Source: Fennellomyces sp. T-0311
Lineage: Eukaryota > Mucoromycota > Mucoromycetes > Mucorales > Lichtheimiaceae
Assembly: GCA_025266875.1 (NCBI GenBank)
Contig: JALLLT010000026.1
Location: 1 to 64,000, forward strand
DNA length: 64,000 nucleotides
Reading direction: 5' to 3'
Under the pieces are notes generated by a model. The model worked only from the letters and a program-made list of their open reading frames with translations, was not told the DNA's origin and did no database searches. Position numbers and translations under genes: made by a program. Of the stretch, positions 13,411-26,235 are shown piece after piece. Position 1 is the first letter of the stretch; each line of letters starts with the position of its first letter.

Positions 13411-14308
13411 CCATTCTCTGATTTATTTCCTGACATTGTATCGCCGCCTGGGAATGACACGTTGGAGCAACATGAGTTTGTGGAGCCCCCGGATGATTTC
13501 GGCTGAGGAAAGACTATGGAGGGCTATTGGTTCAACATCATTTCAAACACAAGACAGGACGATGAATCGTACGCATGATGCTCATTTTTCTCTATACATA
13601 CGCAATACTTCTGGCCTGAATCCTATCACGACACACCCACTTTTCGAACATAGCAATCCATTCATTTAGTTTATATATAAATACAAAAGTTTAAATCTCT
13701 CAATACATAGCAATAATTGAAGTATTCAATTCAGTCAGAACGATACATAAATGTCATAGTGTCATTTGTAATATGCATATCATTTAAAAACTTTCTAATA
13801 GTTTGTGACTAGAAGGATGAACCTCTTTAGAGTAATGTATGTAATTGCAATCATTTCCAGCTTCGACCATACATACGGATCTAGCAGTTTCTCCAATGTA
13901 CATACGCGCTACACATTGCTTCTTGTGAGCTGATGGTATCTTGTATATCCGAAGCAGGCGGTCTAGCTTCAGAGTTCTGTATACTTCAGCAAGTAGAAGA
14001 AGCTTTCACGCCCATTTATATTCCTGAGCAAAAATCCTCCAAGTATTTGAAATACTGGCCCCTTTTGCATCTTGGGATAACACAACTGCTGTTTGTATTA
14101 ACGCACGCCAAAGTATTGAGCCACAGAGCTAATGTCTTTGGTCACCATAGACGGATAATGTATGTCGAATACAGCTATCATTCTTCCCATCGACTTGTAT
14201 TACAGCACTTGCCCTGGGATGCTATAGAGCGAATCTCTGCCAATTCACGCATTGAAAACTGATGCTGCTATTATTAGCGCGGCCCGCACGCAGAATATGC
14301 TTTATTTA
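13411..14308. other. Intergenic, no gene seen
   Basis: AT-rich sequence between the broken gene and the 3' end of the CSL gene. One open frame at 13933-14262 has no recognisable domain and is not called. Confidence 0.5.
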
Positions 14309-16020
14309 CTACGCTCGACAATCAACTACTTTTACGCTCTGAGCAAATTCTGAGGTATCAGCATTATCTTCCCGAACAACCGACCAAATGTTGAACTCGA
14401 TTGCTTTTCCCGAGTGGTATACGACGCCGTCTTGTCGAGCAAATAGTAAGGGGAACTCCAGCCGTCGTATGTTGCCTGGTTGTGGAGTGACTACGACCGA
14501 TGGATTGCTTGCGGCCAGCAATTCCGCAGCTGTGGGCAGATCGACGGTGACGTGTGTAGAGTGGCGAGCGGATCCAGCCTGCTCCGGCTGTGAACTGACG
14601 TGTCGTGATGAGAGTGGGCCGTGCGAACCCAGCCAGCATTCGAGGATGCGTGGGTCAGGGGCTGCTTGAATGAGATGTTCTCCAAAGATATCGAGGGAAT
14701 GTGTGGTAGGCTTATAAAGCACTGACGAAAGGACGGGGAAGGGGTAATACAGCGGCGAGGCTGGGGCTTTGGTTGCGGTGGGGATGATGGTATCTCGGGT
14801 TCGAAAAAGCTGTATTCAAACTGGGCGATGCCGACAATGGTCCAGCACAGGTAATCGTCGACTTCTTCGTAAGGCAATTCAAGGCTGGGCTTGTCGGGCT
14901 GGACGATGCGCGATACGGCAAAGTCGATCCAGGAAGAAGAGGTATGGCCGCCGTTCTCGGCATCGGTGCAGACGCCGTCCATGGTTGCACCTGCAGCGGA
15001 TAGGTACATGGGTTTGCCGGTGCCATTTGTGGAAGCCAGTTGGAGCGCGACCTTCTGCATCTGGCTCACAGGGCCAAAGGCGCATTGTGCTATTCTGCCT
15101 TTATCGACCTTGCGAATGATCAAAAGCGGGGAGGTCACGCCGGTGTTGTGGTCTCTGAGCATGAGTTCGGTGCCATAGGTGACTGGCATGGCGGCATTAT
15201 TGACGGGTAGGCTGCCGGAAGCGTGCATGGGCGGTCGGACAAGGACGATATCGAAGGGAGACCAGGAAGCGTTCTTTGCGCAAAGACGGCGATCGGCGGA
15301 CGTGAGGTATTTGGTGCGGACGGTTTGGGAATTGATGCGGTTGAAGAGCGAGATGGGGGCGTTGGCGAGGATGCATGACGAGACGTTGCGTGCCTTTGCT
15401 GTCTTTTTGGAAGGCTTGGATATGATGGAGATTGGGTGGGATAAGAATGTCGCGTAAGGCTGTTCCTGTTGTGTCATATTCAAACTGACCCGCAGACAAA
15501 ACTGTTTGGCCTTGGCCGTGCCTGTAACGTGTAAAAACTTGAAGCTGCCGCTGAGTGTTTCATCAAGAATCACTCGGTGCTCCAACGGCCGCTCACCGTT
15601 TTCGCACACAATCGCCATGGAAATCTCTTGCGAATGTCGGTCAAAGTTGCGATTGGAGGAGCGTAAACTGACGATGGGCGGTGGACACAGAAACCGTTTT
15701 TCGGAACCGTACGATTTCTGCGCAACGGCGGCGTGCAAGCATTTAATCGTCGTCATCGGCTGATATGCAGGATGGTACACTGCGTCGTCCTGCTTGCGCA
15801 TCTTGGCTTGAGGCTCTTCATCTTCTGATCCATGCCACCGTCGTTTGGACGACGTTGTCAACGCTGATATGCTCATGTCGTTTGTGGGCGAGTCGCCATT
15901 CGAGGCGAGCAACGATTCGATCGACATTGATTGTTGCTTTGTAGGCGACGAATTGACGAACTGGAGTTTTTTGCTGGAGCCAAAGACTTGCTGTGAAACA
16001 ATTTGTGATGGAGGGTTCAT
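14309..16020 (-). CDS. CSL (CBF1/RBP-J/Su(H)-type) transcription factor, frameshifted
   Basis: Sequence-specific DNA-binding regulator; fungal CSL proteins act without Notch and recognise GTGGGAA-like sites. The ATG at 16020 opens a frame with a basic, disordered N-terminus. The N-terminal Rel-like domain carries the DNA-contact signature YGSEKRFLCPPP (from residue 104). The beta-trefoil domain follows (for example SWSPFDIVLVRPP and GRIAQCAFGPVSQMQKVALQL). The C-terminal Ig-like domain (YYPFPVLSSVLYKPTTHSL, then ILECWLGSHGPL and FARQDGVVY) continues in another frame to the TAG at 14309. The frame must change once near the CCC at 14799-14797, about residue 407. I found no plausible intron there: the only GT-AG pair would be 29 nt and would delete conserved residues. 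One missing base (570 aa if present) or an assembly error explains it. Upstream domains look intact. Confidence 0.88.
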
Positions 16021-19000
16021 GTAAAAGAAAAAAAGGTAAAAAAGTAAAAGAGAGAGGACCGCAATAAAGGACGGAAAGCGCTATTGCTTTAAAGCGGGTC
16101 CACCGAGGGATCACGTGTATGGTTGATGGTTGTGCTTGTGTGTTAAAGTGAGCATTTACCCGCAATAGCGGAAAAAGGGGCGATAATTGGTCGCATACAG
16201 CCGATGATGAAGATGGTATACAACATCTGTGATAGGCGGTGTTTCGTTTCCTAAATTTCCAACAACGGCCACAAAGATGCCAAACTATCCCCTCACAGTT
16301 GATCAGTTTACCTTTGCGGAGTATGTGAGTCATACACCTTTGGAGCAACCTCATTGCTTGCTGGCCGAGCCTAGAGAGAGGCGAGGGAACCTTCCAAATA
16401 TTGCAGCACTGCCTGCTTTTCCTGATGCATGTCACGCGCTGCACACCATGGTTACCCTCACCAAGCTCCCTTCCTCGCCTTCGCTTACACAGACCATGCC
16501 CCTTTATTGGAACCGACACAATGCGCGTCGTCACCAGCCGCCCGTATGCTGATGCTTTTGGGCTATGTGTTTCAGATTGGAAGGCGGCTTTTTCGCACCA
16601 AGCACGATTTCCTTTTGGAGTGTAGATAATCTTTTTATTGTATCTATCTCCGGGCAACGAGGTTGGATGACCACAGACTGGATAAAAATGACCAAAGACC
16701 CGCGGTTTTTCGTATCATCAGAGTACCCCCTCCTTTCGACGTGCACGCCACAAATAACCAACCCTTTTCGCACGCCTTGTTTTCTCACGATTATGCATGC
16801 GACAAACTGTGAACATTCAAATGCAAACCATGTGATGCATTTCATTCCTTTAAGATAAATGACCGATTTTTCCACGCGATGGAGTCGTGATAGTGACGAA
16901 GAGTGAATATACTTTATAAGCCGTCGAAAACAGCCTGCCCGAAAGCTGCGTGCGACAAAAAAAAGCAACCTTCCTTACGAAGATTCCCGATGCTTCCGGC
17001 AGCTTATAGTTCATGATCGGCTTCGGCATGAGTTGGGTTAGATTTTGACAGCATGAAAAAAAGAAAAATGTATTAATTCGTATGTTTCCATTTCTCCTTT
17101 TTGCGTCACCTCTGATTCCCTTTGTTGGGGCGTGGGATTTGTTATCATGCATAAGTTTTTCGTCTTTCAAACAAATCAGTACGTAGCACTTTCTGATGCT
17201 TGCCAAGCCCGTAATTTCATAAAGTGATACGTTTTTGATTTGTGAAGTTTTTTTCAATGATCCATGTACTCATGTGAGCCCCGTTTTCTTATATGAGCCT
17301 CTGCCATTTCTTTATCCAGGATCCCACTTCTGTATATAGTCATTCCTGAATTATCGTTCTGTCACGAGGTCCCAAAAAACCGGCGCCACCTTTTTTATCG
17401 TTCAGAGCATGCACATTTGGACACAATTTCTGGTTATATTATTCCTTATTGTGGACCGTGCACAGATAGTATGTATATTATATGAAACTTACTGGATGTG
17501 TACGATAGATACATGCAACAGAACATTTTTTTGTCTTGGTGATCCATGAAATAATGCTCCCACATTAATCAAAAACATCCCAAAATATATGTACGACACT
17601 GAACTTTTCGGATCCGTTACCGTCTTTATTCACATCTGTTTTGTGCACATGTTGTACATCATTGGACAGCCTATTTCATAACGGATTTATTACTCACCGA
17701 TCAAATAATGTCAGAGAAACGTCCTTATCTTGATTACTCATCTTTTTACGAATATATCTTTTATGGTTATAGGCTTAGTATCCGAATTACCAGGTCCTTC
17801 TTGTTTACTACTGACACGAATCATCGTATGATCCGATGTACTACGAAATCACAATAATCCCAGAAAGATTGCACAAAGAAGACCGTGTACGGTGTGTATG
17901 TAATTAATTGATTTTATATTCTCGTGAAACTACGTTTTAAAATATATTTACATACGTAGATCTTTACTTCATTTATTTTCTTTTAGCAATTCACAAGCTG
18001 TATATACAAAAAGACCATCCTGTCTTTTTAAACTTGGCAGATTGGCATGTGAAAGGAGGATCACGCATTACAGGGTGGGAAAGAGTTTTCTAATTCAACG
18101 TCTAATATGGAGACACATCTTTCCATCACTTGTCCTCGTTAGTTTTTCCGATTTTGACCACTTATTCCGGATCACTTTATTCGTATTGGTGCGCGGAAAA
18201 AATGCTTCCTGCTATCCGATTGTGTTGCTATTTTATAGTTGAACAAACGTTTAGATTATCTATGGAAAAATCAGTGGTATGTAAGAACGCTAGAATAATA
18301 CTTTCACGCCTTTTGATGTGGGAATAAACAATATACGCGCTAAGTGGTTTTGTGCTTTAAATGGCACTGTATCGTTTGATTCCTCCTTCGGGTAGTACCC
18401 AGTGATACTCAAGAGATCCTCCCTTTTTTTTACTGAACACAACGACGACGTATGTTGGCAGTGTACGGTTCGGATACCTGTAGACAAAGAATATATATAT
18501 ACTCCAGATATATTAGATACGTAGTGTAAGAGTGGAAGTGCAAAACGCAAGCTAGTGTGCTTTCCAAACTGAGTAACTCTAAAGATGTACACACACCTGG
18601 TAAGCGTATCCCACTCGCTGCAAATGGCGTCATATTTAGATGAAGATCAGCTTAAAGTTCCGTAAGCAACTCGGTAGATAGAAAAAAGCTGTGTCATGCC
18701 GCTAAAAATTGTATATTTCTTGGAAACTCATTTTTATTGGTTCTGTCTTATCCCTTGCCAAAGCTTGTTCAGGGTCAGGCGCTATGACTCAATATCGCGG
18801 AGTAAGTACGACGCAATCGTATGCATCAGTGATGAGATTATATTACTTGAGTTGTTTCCAGCTGATACTTGTGTTATTCAAGGGTATTATATACGCAAGT
18901 GCAGTAGTTAAGCATACTCTTAGATGTATGAATGAAGTAGACCAAATAAAAAGAATAGCGTGGTAAAAAATGACTCCCTTTTTCTACAGTTTCATAATAA

Positions 19001-20019
19001 TTAAAAATGTTTCATAACCTCCCATCCAAAATATATATCACACATACTATAGCACAAAAGATCTTTCTACTGTCAAGATGAGATGCTGCTGCTTCTTCCA
19101 TCCATTATGTAGCACGTTGCACATCTGTCAATTCACCAAGGAAACATTGACACTTTCTCTACTTTACTAGGCACTCTCGTGGTACGTGATACTTGCATAC
19201 TCTTTATGTAACATGGGATAATGATATGTTTTATCTGTCATAACGGTTTGATTACTTTTCGTAAAAGTCCGTGGGATTCCCTAAACGCAATGTCAGTCAT
19301 ATGCAAGTTCTGCTGATAATAAGTATGAAGCCTTTCTCTTTTGGCTAGATATGTCCGGTAAAGTTCAAAGAGTAGAAAGGAAAAATAGAAAGAAGAGAAA
19401 GCTGTAATGATGATCAAAAGTTTAGGCTTATATAGAGAATGAACGTCTCAGACGATCAACCTAAACTATATTCATGCCTTCTGCTGCTGGCTTTGCGGAT
19501 AAATTTTCCACATTCAATATCGGTGGCAAACTTAGCTTTCATCTGTCATTCCAGTTGTCACGCTATAGGACGCAGATTAGCATTAGCAGACCGTTGGTCA
19601 TCATCTATTAAATTAGCGTACCAGGGCAATTCGCTCATATGACGACGGATATCAGTATACAACTTAACACAGATAACTTAATAAGAAAGCTCGTACTACT
19701 TGTAATGGCTGACAATCATTATTATAAGAATTTTGTCTACTCTGAATCAAGACCCACTGATGCAACGTTGAGAGCGATATGGCTTGTTATATAAGTACAA
19801 AAAGCACGGTGGATATAGCGTTATTCTTTGAAAACATGTCAGCGCGCCTGTAGATGTGGACCGCCTCTCTATACAAGCTGGAAGATTTTGCGTTCCAGAA
19901 AATTTTGTCTATCTTTATTATCAAACTGTATAAAACTCATGCTTTCGCAGCTTCTTTTTCCTCTCTTCATATTATAACAGTCTTTAGTTATAGGGGCCTA
20001 TTATTGTCTTAACTAGGTT

Positions 20020-20160
20020 TTTTTTTCAGATATGGCGTCAGCTCTCTTCAGTATATATCTATATATTTATACCACAAGGAAGCCATCACATATCTGTATC
20101 ATGAGGACAGATCAATTAGCTTTGAAAATAATATTCATACTTTTTCAACTACAAAAAACT
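20020..20160 (+). repeat. Dispersed short repeat related to the insertion at 43.4 kb
   Basis: From a T-rich tract ending CAG, through ATATGGCGTCAG and a CCACAAGGAAGCCATC block, to CATACTTTTTCAACTA, this stretch parallels 43480-43600 in order and spacing with many substitutions. The 43 kb copy has a target-site duplication, so both are probably copies of one short mobile element. Confidence 0.6.
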
Positions 20161-21285
20161 TGTATACATTTATTAAGTTACATAAATCTGCCTTTTCTTT
20201 AGTACGCAAGGTAAGGTATCTATGTATGTATATTCAGTAATTTAGCAATAATATCTTCAAACTATTTAAGCGAGACAGAAGCAACCAGTAATTACCGTTA
20301 GCTATCAAGAAGACAGTGAAACCTCGATATATCTTCAGTTTTTCCGCTTAATTATGAACAGAAACTTAGCTCTCTCAGCAGTACCGCAAATTAATAAAAG
20401 GACGGACAATAATTAGCTTTTTTTCATTGTAGTTCAATCACTTTGGTGTCATCACTCAGCCGACCCTAGTGTGGTTAATTATAAGAAGGTCAAATCAGGT
20501 TTTTATGCCGCAACCACATAATTAGCAGCACACGCACCAGATCTTGTGTTTGACTCTACAGGATTGATGACAACTATAACGAATCTACATACAAGGTCTG
20601 AGATATCGCGTATTTACAGTCAATACATGTACTTTTGTTGCAACCGAAGATACAATACGTCGTCATGATGGCCATGGGATCAACTGCTAATTGTGAATAT
20701 GTCTGGACGCTCCAGTGGAAGTATATGGAATAGACAAACATATCCTAGTAGTCTGAGGATACGCAAACTACTGTTACAGGTTCAAGTAGGTGTTTTATTT
20801 AATGAAGTTTTTGGTGAATGCTCGCCGATGTCAGCTTTCCGCTCTCGTCTATTCCGTTTAAAAAATTAGAAATGAAAAACCCTCCGGGCATCAGGGAAAA
20901 GGAGGAAGACAGAAGAAAAGATACAAAGAAAAGCAACTGAATAAGAAGCAATAAATAATTTACTAGTAGGAATGCTTTTGTTACAATGGTCCCCGCTTTT
21001 TTCATAGGCGGATGAAATGCCAAAAAACGAGGAAAAGGCGAAAGTACACTACCTGTATCAACGTAAGTACACCAGCTTTTCTTGTTAGCTTTTGTCAGCG
21101 GGCGGTATACTAATTTTCTTATATAATCAAATATCTTTTACTGAAAGGAGAAACATCGACACATCACTTACTTAATTCTTTACTGATCCAAGCGTCGGAT
21201 TCAAGAGTTACAAAGCTATTTCAATTTCTATGCTGTTAATAGAGGCGGTATTCATATCGAAAAGAATGGAAGTTTAATGCTCAGT

Positions 21286-21640
21286 TTATGGTATCGCTTA
21301 ACGAGAAAAAGCTTTGGAATGACAAGACCAAAATATGCCTCTTGTCTTATTATGAAAATTACTCGCTATTCATACTGATGAGGAGTCGGGACGGAGAAGA
21401 CAAATGTTTTGTATATTATCCACAAAGATCCATGCTATCATTGAGCTTCGTACGACCTTACCGTATTGTCGAACAGACCGAATATCCGGGAGCAAGTTAA
21501 CGGAGTTACCTTACTTGATCCGTAAAGTCGGACCCAGGTCGCACATAAAAGCAAATAGGGCTATCGATAACTGTATATTCGTTACTATCGTAATAACAGT
21601 GAATATAATCAAGGATGATGGTATGATGAGGGTACGAAAC
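21286..21640 (+). repeat. Dispersed repeat, copy 2 (partner at 12.2 kb)
   Basis: Homologous to 12216-12600, stopping just where the 12.6 kb copy enters its first recognisable exon. The first part is open as a frame (MVSLNEKKLWNDKTKICLLS) with a faint resemblance to a Myb/SANT-like helix rich in W, K and L. It is probably a truncated copy of the same multicopy gene. Confidence 0.7.
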
Positions 21641-23787
21641 AATACCGAAATACCGAAAATGCCGCATCAACGTTCAAAGTTTAACTATAGCACCGGGAGA
21701 TAGGTATTTGAAGACATTATGCTTGAATAGCAATTGATTAATAGTGTATTGTCTTTATATGATGAAGATCCGGTCATTGATGACCTTTTTATGATGCGTA
21801 ATCCTATACTGGCTGCTTCCTGGTTTAGGTTATACCGAAATACCGAGTATGTCGATTGAATAAGCGAGTACATCAATCGAAGGTCCGAGCACCTCATTCA
21901 CATCAGACTGCATATCAAGATCAATAACTGAAACGGACGCTAAGATACAACAATGACAAAATGGTCTAAAACTACTACAGATTACATTACTACCACATTC
22001 AATATAACATATATATCTTACCATTCCATCATTATTACAATTGTGATGACTACTACACCCGTGTTTGTTCCTACCAAAAACAACTGAAATTATATAAGAG
22101 GGATCGGTGGCTGGGGTGACAAGACACAGTGGATGGGATGATGACGGGTATTCGCTATGATAATGACAATTCTTAGTTCACATAGTATTATAACTGGCAA
22201 CCTGGTTCGTGTATACTCGTTACGCCTTTCTGTTACCTAACATGACGTATGAGGGTGCACTGTTTTTGTCATTTTCATATTGAGGCTGGGCCTAGATATA
22301 TGAGCTCGCGTAAATTGGCTAATATCAATTCGGTGTGTAAGTACGACAATGACAGTTGCTTTTTCTAGCTTACTTAGTCACCAGAATTCCTCGCTCGAAT
22401 GTTTATAAAGATGACATGGAGACTTTCCGGCGTAATCATACCTATTGGCATATTGCCCAAATTTTCAAGTGGTTCTAGATGAAAGAAATACGGAAAACCC
22501 GCATACTAACTGGCCTTTTCTGACGACGGATACGAAGTGAAATCCACCTATTTGAACAACATATTTCTCTTCATAAAACTACATTTTCTTTAATATGCCT
22601 GAGCGTAGCATGAAGGTAACGTGGGTTTGTTTGTTAGCTCGATAAATAACTTTGAAGCTTAACCACTCTTGTTGACAATTTTGTTTTTGTTTATTTACTG
22701 TTTGTACCGCCTAACGCTCCTTTTGCACAAGTACATTTCTCTTTGTATTCTCCTCCTTTCGTTTACGTTTTCTTCGCCTCTTCTATCTTCGTTTTTGTTT
22801 CTACGTACTACTCATTGCGTGCGTACTTATTGATATATTCCTTTCATTGACCTTTCTCACTTGCGTCGAACATAACTTTGTTCGCACTTAACAGACTAGC
22901 TTTTATTTCTTGACTTCCCACCTTTTCTCTCTTTGAGACCTTTTTATCTTAACCGCCATCTTCATTGCATTTGATTGGTATTTTTACTTTGACCATGTAA
23001 CTTTTAAATACTCATATTGTCCGCTAGGCTGTTTCTTTTTGGGAATAAATTAAAGTTTACGCTACAACTTGTATGAGTAAAAGAAGAAAAATATACCAAA
23101 GGAATTTAATCCTGCGTTATACAAACAGTAGCCAGAATACGCACAAAGAAAAAAGTTCAAGTCTTCAAGCACAGTAGTCAATATCTGGTAATGCATAATT
23201 AATACTATCCCAAAATAATTCCATGTTATTGAACAGGAGGTAGTACAATTATAAAAAGGACTTTATCTCCGGTATAAATATACATAAAAAGCATAAAGGA
23301 AGATGAACCGGTGTCGTGGGTAATCGGTATGTGTGTTCAGAGGTGGTACCACTTTGCTGCCAGCTGCGACTCGCATTTATGTGGAGTGAAATCATTCAAA
23401 CAAAAGCTTAAATTGGCATGATCGACAATGTACTCGGGGTTTATAGGCCATCAACGCACTTCCTATCTATTTTGAGATGATAGGTGATAGTGGGATAGAT
23501 GACAAACCGCGCTTCGAGTAAAGAATAAGCATACTCGAACTTATTCAGCTTACAATAAAATACCACTGATTATCAGTTTGAAAACAGATTTTCAGCTCAA
23601 ATGCGATTCTCATAAGGCTAAATATTACGCCATGTTACCATCAAAGAATCGAGATACACTGCAAAGTTTTCCGGGAAGAATCTTTGCAAAGCGGGAAGTC
23701 TATATATGGAAACTGAATGCAAAATTCAATTCTGAAAAAAAAATCTTTTTGAGATCAAACTTGACATTGATCGATCACAAACCAGCC

Positions 23788-26168
23788 ATGCCAGCCAGCA
23801 ATGACTTTGTTATGACCATTGAGGACGACGACGACAGCATTATGGTAGCTGAAGAAGAAGAGGACGTTCTCGAAGAAAAAGCACCCGAGCCTGAAGCTGC
23901 CCCAGCAAAGAAAAAGCGAAAGTCTGACGACAAAAAAGAGAAGAAAAAAGAAAAGAAAGCAAAGACAGCAGCGGCAGCAGCGACGAAAAAAGACGCCAAT
24001 AATGACGTTGAATTTGATCCAGCATTCACATTCGCGATCGATGGTGGTGGATCGACTGGTCCTAGCCACGCCTGGGACTTTACTGCTGCTCGTAGTATGC
24101 TAAAGGAGGCTCAGGTAAGTCAAGTGTATCATAGGGATACGTGCTTACCTGGTTACTGATTTGTAATATGTAAAAAGCCAAATACTGTGCCCAGAACAGA
24201 CATCGATGCGATTATTGAAAAGAAGCGTCAGGAAACAAAGGCTGCTAAAAAGAGAAAAGTTCAAAAGGGTAACTTATTATAGATGATCAATCTGATGAGA
24301 ATTGGATGAGCTCATTCTTTTATTTACCGTAGAAGAAGAGCAGGAGGATGAGGCCGCTTTGGTTGCTGACGATGACGACGATTTGGCGCTCGATGGATTT
24401 GGTGCAGGCGCTGTTGACACCGAGCAAAACGAGGAAGACTCTGACGAGGAGAGCGAGTCTGAGGACGAGGAATCTGCTAGCGATTTGGATGAACAGGTTG
24501 ATAGTGATGCTGAGGAAAAGGATGCTGAAGCAGAAGAAGCAGTGAGTAGATTTTTCTTGGTTGCTTATTAGCCACTTACTGATGGGGTTTTCTTAGCGTA
24601 AACGAGCTTACTTCGCATCAGAAGAAGAAAGCAAGACTGAGGCACATGAGTCATTCACATCTATGAACTTGTCTCGGCCCATTCTCAAAGGGCTGGCAAA
24701 CGTTGGTTTTGTGAAACCGACTGAAATCCAAGCAAGGACAATCCCGTTGGCACTGTTGGGCAAAGATATTTGTGGTGGTGCGGTGACTGGTTCTGGTAAG
24801 ACCGCCGCCTTCATTGTGCCTATTTTGGAACGCCTTTTATACCGTCCACGACAAACTGCAGCAACTCGTGTTCTCGTCCTCTGCCCTACTCGTGAACTGG
24901 CTGCACAAGTACATAGTGTAGCAGTTAAGCTTGGATCTTACACCGATATTACGTTCTGTCTCTGCGTCGGTGGTCTCAATCTTAAGCGTCAAGAAGCAGA
25001 ACTAAAAAACAAGCCAGACGTTGTTGTGGCTACGCCCGGTCGTCTTATCGATCACGTTCGTAACTCAGCAGGTTTTGCGCTGGATACATGCGAGATTCTC
25101 GTAATGGATGAAGCTGATCGGTAAATAACAGAGAGTCTCGTGATATAGCAGAACTTGTGACATTGGCTAACCATTCTGTATCCTTATCGTAGAATGCTCG
25201 AGGACGGTTTCGCAGAAGAACTCGGCGAAATTGTAAAGGCGTGCCCAAAGTCACGACAAACGATGCTTTTCTCGGCTACCATGACAGACAACGTAGATGA
25301 TCTTATTCGCATGTCACTAAATCACCCGGCACGTTTGTTCGTCGATCGTTCCAACCAGGCTGCAACCCGACTTATTCAAGAGTTTGTACGTATCCGTGCC
25401 CACAAAGAAGCCGACCGTTCAGCAGTTTTGGTTGCTCTTTGCCGAAGGACATTCAAAAGCAGAACTATTGTGTTTTTCAAATCCAAGGTGGCAGCACATC
25501 AGATGAAGATTCTCTTTGGTCTTCTGGGCTTGAACGCCGGTGAGCTGCACGGTAACCTGACGCAGGAACAGCGTCTGGAAGCACTTGAGCGCTTCCGTGA
25601 TAACAAAGTCGACTACCTCATGGCAACCGATCTAGCAGCAAGAGGTCTTGACATCAAGGGTATTGATGTAGTTATCAACTACAACATGCCAAACCAATTT
25701 GCACAATATCTTCATCGTGTCGGAAGAACAGCTCGTGCTGGACGCAACGGTCGGTAAGTTGATTGTTCCACGCCATCTCCTTTTTGCGATTTCGCATGGT
25801 ACCCGGGCATGTAATGTGATTCTGATGTGGCTATTGGTATTTATAGGTCTGTAACACTTGTTGGCGAAGCTGATCGAAAAATGTTAAAGTTGGCCATCAA
25901 GTCTGCTAATGCCGGCTCTCAAGTCAAGAACCGTGTTGTACCGGCCGAAGCCATTCAAAAGTACAAAAAGAAAGTCGAGAAACTTACCCCACAAATCCAA
26001 GAAATCCTGCAAGAAGAAAAGGAAGAGCGTGCATTACGCAACGCAGAGATGCAATTGCAAAAAGGTGAAAACCTAATCAAGCATTCGACTGATATATATT
26101 CCCGCCCAGCAAGAACCTGGTTCAAAACAAACAAGGAGAAAAAGGCATCCAAGAAACGTACTCAATGA
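23788..26168 (+). CDS. DRS1: DEAD-box RNA helicase, Drs1/DDX27 type, 6 exons, 677 aa
   Basis: Nucleolar ATP-dependent RNA helicase expected to act in 60S ribosomal subunit assembly and 27S pre-rRNA processing. Exons: 23788-24114, 24178-24268, 24333-24541, 24597-25120, 25193-25753 and 25847-26168, totalling 2034 nt (678 codons with TGA). The N-terminal 200 residues are acidic and lysine-rich (DDDDD, KKKEKK tracts), as in Drs1. The core shows the Q motif (GFVKPTEIQ), motif I AVTGSGKT (about 271-278), Ia PTRELAAQ, Ib TPGR, II DEAD (about 380-383), [15 protein letters not shown] and [14 protein letters not shown] basic coiled C-terminus ([12 protein letters not shown]) follows, typical of Drs1 rather than other DEAD-box proteins. 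The frame is open upstream to 23578, but the ATG at 23788 begins the acidic Drs1-like start ([15 protein letters not shown]). It converges on the WRKY-like gene with only 67 bases between stops. Confidence 0.95.
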
Positions 26169-26235
26169 TTATAAGCATTATTAAAGTATAATAAAAAAAA
26201 AGTTATTTGATTTGTTCCATATCTACATAAAATAT

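Larger units (their letters stand above)
16021..23787. other. AT-rich gene desert with repeat fragments
   Basis: Apart from the repeats listed at 20.0 and 21.3 kb I see no gene. A 5' flank open frame at 16229-16552 (plus) is the best small candidate but has no domain. A segment at 20317 begins CAGTGAAACCTCGATAT, which resembles the terminal repeat of Tigger/pogo-type transposons, but I could not find its opposite end. Sequence after 22650 is pyrimidine-rich on the plus strand and may include the helicase gene's distal promoter. Confidence 0.5.

Noticed and set aside
14706..14737. 29-nt GT-AG interval that would restore the CSL frame as an intron
   Set aside because: Far shorter than any other intron in the window and it would remove conserved residues at the start of the C-terminal domain.
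15818..16657. 279-codon minus-strand frame overlapping the CSL N-terminus in another frame
   Set aside because: It overlaps the true CSL start in a different frame, has no domain, and is explained by lack of stops opposite coding DNA.
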